A DNA stretch of 7,188 nucleotides from a bacterium (GTDB taxonomy: Bacteria > Ratteibacteria > UBA8468). Position numbers and translations under genes: made by a program. Positions 1 to 6,364 of the stretch are shown one piece after another. How positions within the stretch are numbered: position 1 is the stretch's first letter; each line of letters begins with the position of its first letter. Under the pieces are notes generated by a model. That model was given only the letters and a program-made list of their open reading frames with translations. It had not been told where the DNA came from and did no database searches. The stretch covers positions 1 to 7,188 of the forward strand of contig DAOVGU010000086.1 in the NCBI GenBank assembly GCA_030672255.1. The letters are read 5' to 3'.

Positions 1-6
1 GATATA

Positions 7-2016
7 ATGGTTAAAAAGAATAAGGATGTTGAAGTGCATATAGGGAAGGAAGCAAAAGAGATTGTGGTAGTTGAAAGAAAAACAGGGATGGTATGGAAAA
101 GCAATTTCCCTTTGCTTATAGCAACAAGCAAAGGAAAAGAAAAAAAAGAGTTGTTGGCTGGAGTAAAAATGTCCTGCCAGCCGTTCAACGGTGGATTTAA
201 GATAACTGCCAAAGGAAAGATTGAGGTGAAAGCATCAATTCTTTTGCAGAGAAATCGCCTTCGTTTCAGAATAGACTCAGTAAAAGGCATTCCAACAAGT
301 AGAATAAGATTTAATCCACCCAGGAAAGTGGATTTTACCAAGAGGGAGGGAGGTCGCTGGCAACCATTCGGTCCCACTTTTCCAGATGAAAGTATGGTAG
401 ATATAGAGTTCCCCAATAATTTTGGCTTTGCTACTGCGGGCGAAAGGGGTTATCTGGTCATACCTTTTGGGATAGGTTCACTTATAGACTTTAACCCGAA
501 GCGAAAACCGGAAAATATAAGTCCTATGTTTTATCGGTCTAACAGTGGCGGTGGCTTAAGTATGGCCTTCTTTGGAGTTGTGCGGGACAACAGAGGAATG
601 GCAGCGGTTATCAAAACACCATTTGATGCCAAGCTAAAAGTAAAACTCAATCAAGACAATCTTTATTCGGTAACCCCCTCATTTTTGTTTGAAGCAAAAA
701 GGCTAACTTATCCTCGCGAGGTAGATTACTATTTCCTCCCTTCAGCAAATTACGTGGATATAGCCAAAACCTACAGAAAGACAATTGTTGATGCAGGGCG
801 GTTTGTTAGCCTAAAAGAAAAGGTGCAAAAATCCCCTGAAGTGAACAACCTTATTGGGGCAGTAGTAGGTCAAAGACGTAGTCTAAATAACAGCTATGCC
901 CTCCAGCAGCACTTTGCACAAGCAAAGCAGTATGGCTTTGACCGCATGACGATTTATGCTACTATTGACCCTACCAGGCTACAGGCTGGTAAAGAACAAC
1001 CAACTCTCAAAGAGGTAGAATCTTATGCCAAATCACTGTCACCTGGTTTTCGCTGTGGTGTTTACATTCAGTTCTGCATGCTTACCCGAGGCAAAGGCCC
1101 CCTAAACAAAGATGGAAACATCATTCAGGACCCATCTATATTACTTACCCATAAGGATGGGTCTCTTCAATCTATCTGGCTTTATGGCGACCGTCTCATC
1201 TGTACACCAGAGAGAATACGATGGGCAAAACAAAAATTGCCAAAGTTAAAAAAGGAAATAGGTCCCGGAGCAATCTATGTGGATATTGAGGGAGCATTAG
1301 CTCCATATAATTGTTATCACCCCTCTCACCCGATGACTATGGAGCAGGATATAAATTATCGACGTAAGCTGCTCACGTATACAAAAAGAATCTTTGGTGC
1401 AGTGGCTACTGAGTCTCTGCCTCACGAATCACTCTGTGATACAGTAGATATGGGTGCTTATTTCAGTATCTACCCTTTGGAAGCATATTTCAATCTGGTA
1501 GGAGCTTCTCTTATAGAAACACCAATAATACCCGTTCCTCTGTTTCATCTGGTTTACCATGATTCCATCCTGAGTTTCAATGCCGGTGGTTGGTTGGAGG
1601 ATTGGGGAAGTGAACTTTTAATTGAGAACTGCGAGCCATTACACCTTCCTTTATATGGTATGTGCCCTGATGATTTTAGCAAGAGAAGTCTTATCATGAG
1701 CAGGCAAATGCGTGCGAGTTATCTTGAGGAAATGACCGAGCATAAGTTTTTAACGTCTCCGGCCATAAGGGTAGATGAAGAAGGGCTTTACCATACTGAG
1801 GATGTGCAGATGAGCCGATTTGCTGATGGCACAGAAGTAATAGCTAACTTCTCCAATAGACCTTATAGATATAGCAAGAAGAAGATAGAACCAAAGGGGC
1901 TTCTTTTCCTGACCAATGGTAAATCCTTCAGCGTAACTGCCAGTGAAGTAGCTGCACCTGTTCATGTACCACCATACTACTTTACAAAATATCCTTACTA
2001 TCTGCCAAGTAGGTAG
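7..2016 (+). CDS. Glycosidase-like TIM-barrel protein (GH101/GH129/DUF5696-DUF6259-like), probably 5'-partial
   Basis: The 669 visible residues look like a large multidomain carbohydrate-active protein. Residues 1-240 are strand-rich and include a KTGMVWKSN segment, typical of the beta-sandwich that opens such glycosidases. Residues 280-565 read as a TIM barrel. Its core has YVDIEG (424-429) followed by a YHPSHPM segment (437-443) and ATES (467-470); D426 and E469 are the natural candidates for the nucleophile/acid-base pair, 43 residues apart. Residues 600-640 (FADGTEVIANFSNRP) match the C-terminal beta domain seen in many glycosidases. The family placement is from remembered motif layout, not a search, so the substrate is unknown. 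The frame is open to the window edge (two codons before the ATG) and no ribosome site or signal peptide is visible, so the true start may lie upstream and the protein may be exported. The stop abuts the next gene, a transporter fusion, suggesting a common transcript. A non-catalytic or non-glycosidase role cannot be excluded. Confidence 0.62.
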   Translation: MVKKNKDVEVHIGKEAKEIVVVERKTGMVWKSNFPLLIATSKGKEKKELLAGVKMSCQPFNGGFKITAKGKIEVKASILLQRNRLRFRIDSVKGIPTSRIRFNPPRKVDFTKREGGRWQPFGPTFPDESMVDIEFPNNFGFATAGERGYLVIPFGIGSLIDFNPKRKPENISPMFYRSNSGGGLSMAFFGVVRDNRGMAAVIKTPFDAKLKVKLNQDNLYSVTPSFLFEAKRLTYPREVDYYFLPSANYVDIAKTYRKTIVDAGRFVSLKEKVQKSPEVNNLIGAVVGQRRSLNNSYALQQHFAQAKQYGFDRMTIYATIDPTRLQAGKEQPTLKEVESYAKSLSPGFRCGVYIQFCMLTRGKGPLNKDGNIIQDPSILLTHKDGSLQSIWLYGDRLICTPERIRWAKQKLPKLKKEIGPGAIYVDIEGALAPYNCYHPSHPMTMEQDINYRRKLLTYTKRIFGAVATESLPHESLCDTVDMGAYFSIYPLEAYFNLVGASLIETPIIPVPLFHLVYHDSILSFNAGGWLEDWGSELLIENCEPLHLPLYGMCPDDFSKRSLIMSRQMRASYLEEMTEHKFLTSPAIRVDEEGLYHTEDVQMSRFADGTEVIANFSNRPYRYSKKKIEPKGLLFLTNGKSFSVTASEVAAPVHVPPYYFTKYPYYLPSR

Positions 2017-4281
2017 ATGACTGCAAATTCCTATCCCATATTAACCCCTCGTCAGCGAGCAACAGGAATGAACAATTCTATTTTTGTTGCTTCTTTTATT
2101 AACGCCTTTACTGTGATTACCGCAGGGGTTTTTCTCACCGGTTTTATTCTAAAATTGGGCGGAAGTAAATTTCAAATAGGAGCCTTAACAGCTCTCTGCA
2201 CCCTATTTGCTCTGATGTCTCAAACTCCTGGAGCTTACCTCGTTGAGAAAGGAATCCACCGTAAAAAAATTGTTGTGTTGGCAGTTGGCATTCAAATGAT
2301 GTTATGGTGGTTTATTGTTGGATTGCCACACTTCGCACCAGAGAGCAAGCAAGGTGCTTTAATCTGGGGAGTAATCACTATTGTTGCTATTTCTCATTTA
2401 TTGGGTTGTTTAGGCACTGCCCCTTGGTATTCTTGGTTATCTGACCTTGTTCCAGAAAAAACCCGTGGACGTTTTTTTGGTCGTATGAATATGGCTACTG
2501 GATTAACCGGTATAATTATCTCCTTAGCTATTGGTCGATACCTAGATCGTTTTTCCAATGTCAATGGTTTCACTACTGCCTTTGCCGGGGGAATAATATT
2601 AGGTCTATTTTCTCTTCTAGCATTAAAAAAGATGCCGGAACCACCAAGCAAAAAGAGCAAAGGGTTGGTATCGTTTTCTTCCTTAATAAAAATCCCGTTC
2701 AGAAACCTCAACTTTAAGAAATTCGTTTTATTCAGGGTGAGTTTATCTTTTGCTCAAGGTATATTGGTTCCTTTCGTAGCAGTATTTATGATTGAAAATT
2801 TGAAGATTAGTTACTCCTTAATAGCGATTTTCATAGTCATTGCTAGCCTGGCTAATGCCTTATCTATGAAATTTTGGGGATACCTGGCAGATAAATTCGG
2901 GAATAAATCAATTCTTTCCATTTCTACCTGGGGTATGGCATTTCTACCTATTCTCTGGCTTTTTAATAGGACTGACCATATCGCTATCATTCCTTTCCTT
3001 TACTTTTTTGGAGGTATCTTTGGCGCAGGTGCAATTTTATCCAATCTCAATCTCCTTTTAAAACTATCTCCAGAAGATAAAAGGCCATCTTATATAGCAG
3101 CTGCTAATGTTGCTGTTGGTATCTCTACTGCTATAGCTGCGATAACTGGTGGATTTATGGCCCAGAGACTTGGCGGATTGAACATCCCCTTCTTGCACTT
3201 AAATATATTGAGTATTCATTCTGTTTTTATCGCCTCTACTATTCTATATATTTTCCCCCTGTATTTTTTGAGGAGGGTTGTTGAGCACGGAGAAAAAACT
3301 GCAGGTTATCTTATAAAACAGATTAGAACCTTGCAGCCGTTTAGGGTAGTTGTTAACCTTACCCTGCTTTCTCAAAACCTTTCAGAGAAAAGGAGGGCAA
3401 AGGCAGTAAAAGCACTTGGAGAGGCAAAAAGCAGATTAGCTGTTGACAGATTGATTGAAGCTTTAAGCGATCCCAACTTGGAAGTAAGACAAGAAGCCGC
3501 TTGGGCTTTAGGTAGAATTGGCGATCTTCAATCAGTAGAGGTGTTATTAGAAAAATTGAGAGATAAAAATACCAAGGTTCAACCTCAAACAGCTTGGGCC
3601 TTGGGAGAAATAGGAAGTAAGAAGGCAGTACCTCATTTAATCGAAAACTTGTCAAGTAGTGATATCTATTTTAAAAGCAGTGTTATCCGTGCTCTTGGTA
3701 AGATTGGAGACAGAGAAGCAATAGAACCACTGGGTAAATTGTTAAAAGAGAGTGGTGAAGAAATTATTATAGCAGATGCTGCCTGGGCACTCAGTAAATT
3801 AGGCAGTCATCAGGCTTTAGAAGATATGCTGAGGGTCTATGCGAAGATGAAATGTTCCACGGCTGCCAGTGAGGTGCTTATTGCTATGGGAGATTTGTTA
3901 GGAAAACCAGGAAGGTTTTATTTGTCTTTGTCTGAGGAAAGAAAAATTCCGGGTTTAGAAGTTAAACATCTCATCAAAGGTATAAGAACGAACGCAAAGA
4001 ATTTACCAAGAGAGCAACGGAGTGAATTAGAAAATCTGACTCAAAGCTTACTCTCGGTTTACGAGGAGGAAGATTATCGTTTAGCTCTATTAAAAGAAAA
4101 TCAGATTTGCCGCATGATTGCTGGCAGTGTTGCTGAGAAAAAGGCAGAGAGTAAGCAACTGAAAATTAACTTAGAATTTATAGACTCCCTAACCTCTATT
4201 GAGATACGAGATAAAATGAAAGAGCAGGTATTTTTAGCAGTATTTGCTCTTGCAGAAATAACAAAATGGCTAAGAAAATAA
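2017..4281 (+). CDS. MFS transporter fused to C-terminal HEAT repeats
   Basis: This 754-residue protein joins two modules. Residues 20-420 form a 12-TM major facilitator. It has a conserved PWYSWLSDLVPEKTRGRFFG loop after TM4 (136-155), and an MFS motif-A-like GYLADKFGNKS (288-298) between the TM8 and TM9 regions. A normal MFS protein would end near residue 425. Here a short amphipathic linker leads into five HEAT/PBS-lyase-type helical repeats (456-603). Their xxALG cores lie at residues 464, 495, 526, 557 and 589, a regular 31-32 residue period (AWALGRIGD, AWALGEIGS, RALGKIGD, AWALSKLGS). A charged, helical tail (604-754) of unknown kind follows. The repeats should lie in the cytoplasm and could bind a partner or gate transport (inference). 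The ATG follows the upstream stop with no gap and only a weak AGG at 2011-2013, so reinitiation is likely. A later ATG (codon 18) would leave almost nothing before TM1. The substrate is unknown; the adjacent glycosidase-like gene makes a sugar or glycoside plausible. Confidence 0.85.
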   Translation: MTANSYPILTPRQRATGMNNSIFVASFINAFTVITAGVFLTGFILKLGGSKFQIGALTALCTLFALMSQTPGAYLVEKGIHRKKIVVLAVGIQMMLWWFIVGLPHFAPESKQGALIWGVITIVAISHLLGCLGTAPWYSWLSDLVPEKTRGRFFGRMNMATGLTGIIISLAIGRYLDRFSNVNGFTTAFAGGIILGLFSLLALKKMPEPPSKKSKGLVSFSSLIKIPFRNLNFKKFVLFRVSLSFAQGILVPFVAVFMIENLKISYSLIAIFIVIASLANALSMKFWGYLADKFGNKSILSISTWGMAFLPILWLFNRTDHIAIIPFLYFFGGIFGAGAILSNLNLLLKLSPEDKRPSYIAAANVAVGISTAIAAITGGFMAQRLGGLNIPFLHLNILSIHSVFIASTILYIFPLYFLRRVVEHGEKTAGYLIKQIRTLQPFRVVVNLTLLSQNLSEKRRAKAVKALGEAKSRLAVDRLIEALSDPNLEVRQEAAWALGRIGDLQSVEVLLEKLRDKNTKVQPQTAWALGEIGSKKAVPHLIENLSSSDIYFKSSVIRALGKIGDREAIEPLGKLLKESGEEIIIADAAWALSKLGSHQALEDMLRVYAKMKCSTAASEVLIAMGDLLGKPGRFYLSLSEERKIPGLEVKHLIKGIRTNAKNLPREQRSELENLTQSLLSVYEEEDYRLALLKENQICRMIAGSVAEKKAESKQLKINLEFIDSLTSIEIRDKMKEQVFLAVFALAEITKWLRK

Positions 4282-4295
4282 GAAAAAAGATGAAA

Positions 4296-4325
4296 TTGAC
4301 AGGATGCCAAGAAAAGGAGTAAAAT
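4296..4325 (+). promoter_or_regulatory. Putative sigma-70 promoter upstream of the amidase
   Basis: A perfect -35 hexamer TTGACA (4296-4301) is followed after 18 bp by TAAAAT (4320-4325), one mismatch from TATAAT. It lies in the 96-bp gap after the MFS-HEAT gene and would start transcription near 4332, leaving a leader of about 45 nt before the amidase ATG. This would separate the peptidoglycan genes transcriptionally from the upstream pair. No rho-independent terminator is seen in the gap, so read-through from upstream also remains possible. The match is by eye only, and AT-rich DNA yields chance hits. Confidence 0.5.
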
Positions 4326-4377
4326 ATCATTTCGAAAAACTTAACTATCTATTACAGAAGAACGAAATTACTAGATC

Positions 4378-5529
4378 ATGAAGAAAATTACTATATCCTT
4401 TTTAATAATGATTTTTTTTATACCATTTCTCTTGGCAGCAGAGGTTGATTTAGATGAAAAAATTAAAGAGAATGATATCTCCACTTACATCAAGGAAGGA
4501 ACGAGGTTCATCCCTCTGGATGATTTAGCAAGGCTCTTAGAAGCGAGATTAAATTTCGGCATTTCTGAAGGGAGAGCTTTTCTTTTTTACCAAAATCACA
4601 CAATTTCCTTAATTGCCGGATGCCGTGATATTTTAGTTAATGGCAAGCTCAGAAAGATTGAGCCTCCTCCCCAATTTATTGAGGGGATGTTTGTTGTTCC
4701 TCTTGCTCCAATGAAGGAGGTTTTAGGGAGTTTGGAGGTTTCTCCTGATGAAGAGGAAAAATCTATTCCCTCCATCGAAGAAGCGCTTGGTCCTTCCCGG
4801 CAATCCCCTTCAATTGAGACGGCCATTGCCTCATCCACAAAATCAACATCCCAAAAGGTCGTTATGCTTGACCCTGGCCATGGAGGTAGAGACCCGGGGG
4901 CTATCGGTGAATATGGATTGAGAGAGAAGGATGTGAATTTAGATATTGTTTTAAGACTTAATAACCTCCTGATGAAGAGGAAGGAATTGACCGTCCTGAT
5001 GACCCGTAAAGATGACCGACATCTTGGGGCAACTTCAAGAGTAGACCTGGGTAAAAGGGTTAAATTGGCCAATCAGAAAAAAGCGGACATTTTTCTCTCC
5101 ATCCATACCAATTCTGCCCGTTATAACCGATGGACTGCCGATGGTTTTGAGACCTACTGCCCTCGTTCAAAAGCAACCAACTATGGAAATGTTGATGATG
5201 TTGATGTAACGAATGAGGCCGATTTAGGGGTAATTATCGGTGATTTAAACGAAGGCTATGTCTTAGAGGAAAGTAGAAGATTGGCCAGTTTAATTCAGGA
5301 GGAACTATCCAAGAGATTAATCACCCCGAATCGGGGAGTTAAGGAGAGGAATTATTATGTGCTTAAGTATACCGAGATGCCTTCTGTCCTTGCGGAAATA
5401 GGCTTTATCTGTAATCCCAATATTGAGGCTAATTTAAGGGACCCTCATGTCAGACAAGTTATCGCCGAAACGCTTTACAAAGCAATCATCCGTTATTTCC
5501 AGGAAGCAGAGACCAATTGGAATCTTTGA
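4378..5529 (+). CDS. Secreted N-acetylmuramoyl-L-alanine amidase (Amidase_3) with copper-amine-oxidase-N-like domain
   Basis: This enzyme cleaves the amide bond between MurNAc and L-alanine of the stem peptide, outside the cytoplasmic membrane. Residues 1-21 are a signal peptide (MKK, a hydrophobic core, then LLAAE). Residues 33-120 resemble the copper-amine-oxidase N-terminal-like domain (GTRFIPLDDLARLLEA, VNGKLRKI, FVVPLAPMKEVLG), which often accompanies wall hydrolases. An acidic, Ser/Pro-rich linker (121-158) leads to the Amidase_3 domain (160-372). The expected zinc ligands are all present: H168 in DPGHGG, E183 in REKD and H243 in SIHTNS, plus catalytic E340 in VLAEIGF. The 265-300 insert (DLGVIIGDLNEGYVLEESRR) resembles the regulatory helix region of AmiC-type enzymes. 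An in-frame TAG at 4372-4374 makes 4378 the first possible start. The Shine-Dalgarno match is poor (AGAAG 17 nt away). The gene is followed by glutamate racemase, which starts inside its 3' end, so the two are probably co-transcribed. The symbol is left open because amiA/B/C subtype is not decidable. Confidence 0.93.
   Translation: MKKITISFLIMIFFIPFLLAAEVDLDEKIKENDISTYIKEGTRFIPLDDLARLLEARLNFGISEGRAFLFYQNHTISLIAGCRDILVNGKLRKIEPPPQFIEGMFVVPLAPMKEVLGSLEVSPDEEEKSIPSIEEALGPSRQSPSIETAIASSTKSTSQKVVMLDPGHGGRDPGAIGEYGLREKDVNLDIVLRLNNLLMKRKELTVLMTRKDDRHLGATSRVDLGKRVKLANQKKADIFLSIHTNSARYNRWTADGFETYCPRSKATNYGNVDDVDVTNEADLGVIIGDLNEGYVLEESRRLASLIQEELSKRLITPNRGVKERNYYVLKYTEMPSVLAEIGFICNPNIEANLRDPHVRQVIAETLYKAIIRYFQEAETNWNL
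5436..5441 (+). promoter_or_regulatory. Candidate ribosome binding site for the murI ATG start
   Basis: AAGGGA lies 5 nt before the ATG at 5447, inside the amidase coding sequence. It is a fair but imperfect match to AAGGAG. It supports the long, overlapping murI start. A competing AGGAAG at 5501-5506 lies 9 nt before an in-frame ATT (5516-5518), and would fit a short murI starting with a non-canonical codon. Confidence 0.35.
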
Positions 5530-6310
5530 CTCCGGTATTGGAGGACTTACCGTTGTGGGGCAGTTTCTATCCTCTTTGCCCGAGGAAGGAATAGTCTATT
5601 TTGGAGATACTGCCAGAGTTCCTTATGGTTCTAAATCAAAGGCTACGGTAATTAGATTTGGTCGCGAGACTCTTCATTTTCTCCTCCAATTTAATCCCAA
5701 ACTAATTGTTGTTGCTTGTAATACCATCTCGGCTCTTGCTCTTCCTGTTCTACGAAAAGAAAGCAAGGTTCCGGTTATTGGAGTTTTGGAACCAGCCGTG
5801 ACCAAAGCTCTGAAAATTACAAAAAACAATAGGATTGGCGTTATTGGAACAGCGGCGACAATCAAGAGCAAAGCCTATCCTGAATTGATTCATCAACATC
5901 GCCCTAAAGTCTCTGTTCTTGTCCGGGCCTGTCCCTTATTTGTTCCTCTGGTGGAGGAAAATTGGTTAAAGGATAAAGTTACCGAGAGGATTGCCCATTT
6001 CTATCTTAAAAAATTAGAAAAGAAAGGCATTGATACCTTAATTCTGGGTTGCACCCATTATCCCCTTCTAAAGAATGTAATTGGAAAAGAAATGGGGAAA
6101 AAAGTATCCCTTGTTGATTCTGCTAAAGAGGTTCTCTCAGAGAGCAGAAGATTCCTGGAGGAGAGGGGAGTTTTGCAGAGACCGACTACCTCTCTGAGAC
6201 ATCGGTTTTTCTTCAGCGATGAGGTTCCAAATTTTAGAAAGATTTCTAAGCAATTTTTAAGAAGGAGCTTTACCGCCAGGGTAGTTCAAATTAACGAGAG
6301 AACTTCGTAA
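5447..6310 (+). CDS. murI: Glutamate racemase
   Basis: This cytoplasmic, cofactor-independent enzyme interconverts L- and D-glutamate, supplying D-Glu for MurD in peptidoglycan precursor synthesis. The Asp/Glu racemase hallmarks are complete: FDSGIGGLTV (27-36, with D28 and S29), YFGDTARVPYG (51-61), the first catalytic cysteine in VACNTISA (C91), ACPLFVPLVEE (161-171), and the second cysteine in LGCTHYPLL (C202, followed by H204). The length, 287 residues, is near the family norm of 260-290. The start is uncertain. The ATG at 5447 gives a basic 22-residue leader before RPIGIFDSG and overlaps the amidase by 83 nt. No ATG, GTG or TTG lies in frame between it and the conserved core, and homologues usually begin only a few residues before the core. 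An ATT at 5516 is the alternative. The gene sits directly after a peptidoglycan amidase, so the pair couples wall hydrolysis with precursor supply. A GC-rich palindrome follows its stop. Confidence 0.94.
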   Translation: MSDKLSPKRFTKQSSVISRKQRPIGIFDSGIGGLTVVGQFLSSLPEEGIVYFGDTARVPYGSKSKATVIRFGRETLHFLLQFNPKLIVVACNTISALALPVLRKESKVPVIGVLEPAVTKALKITKNNRIGVIGTAATIKSKAYPELIHQHRPKVSVLVRACPLFVPLVEENWLKDKVTERIAHFYLKKLEKKGIDTLILGCTHYPLLKNVIGKEMGKKVSLVDSAKEVLSESRRFLEERGVLQRPTTSLRHRFFFSDEVPNFRKISKQFLRRSFTARVVQINERTS

Positions 6311-6328
6311 CTATCACCCTCCCTCTTA

Positions 6329-6350
6329 CCCCTCCCCTCGAGGGGAGGGG
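6329..6350. repeat. Perfect 22-bp GC-rich palindrome between murI and the EamA gene
   Basis: Left arm CCCCTCCCCTC (6329-6339) and right arm GAGGGGAGGGG (6340-6350) are exact reverse complements with TCGA at the centre. It sits in a pyrimidine-rich stretch (6315-6340) that contrasts with the AT-rich surroundings. The right side continues with GTGTAAAAATAAGG, so there is no T-run after the hairpin on the + strand and it is not a classic rho-independent terminator. The composition recalls the C-rich palindromic elements that are dispersed between genes in many uncultured-bacterium genomes (recalled, not searched). It may also end or stabilise the murI message. Confidence 0.75.
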
Positions 6351-6364
6351 GTGTAAAAATAAGG

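Noticed and set aside
3..8. TATAAT directly before the first gene, looking like a -10 box
   Set aside because: It overlaps the ATG at 7, the frame is open to the window edge, and no -35 region can be seen; most likely chance.
2394..2711. 105-codon minus-strand open frame inside the MFS region
   Set aside because: It lies wholly antisense to conserved transmembrane coding sequence and shows no domain or ribosome site.
3382..3825. Repeating DNA pattern that could be read as a tandem repeat or recombination-prone array
   Set aside because: The periodicity of about 93-96 bp is explained by the HEAT protein repeats; the DNA copies have diverged and only the protein motif is shared.
4596..5072. 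158-codon open frame on the minus strand inside the amidase gene
   Set aside because: It is antisense to a strongly conserved amidase, is Ser/Thr/Pro-rich in the way of a complementary-frame shadow, and has no recognisable domain.
6329..6364. Rho-independent terminator after murI
   Set aside because: The hairpin is strong, but the 3' side reads GTGTAAAAATAAGG with no T-run on the + strand; kept as a palindrome rather than a terminator.
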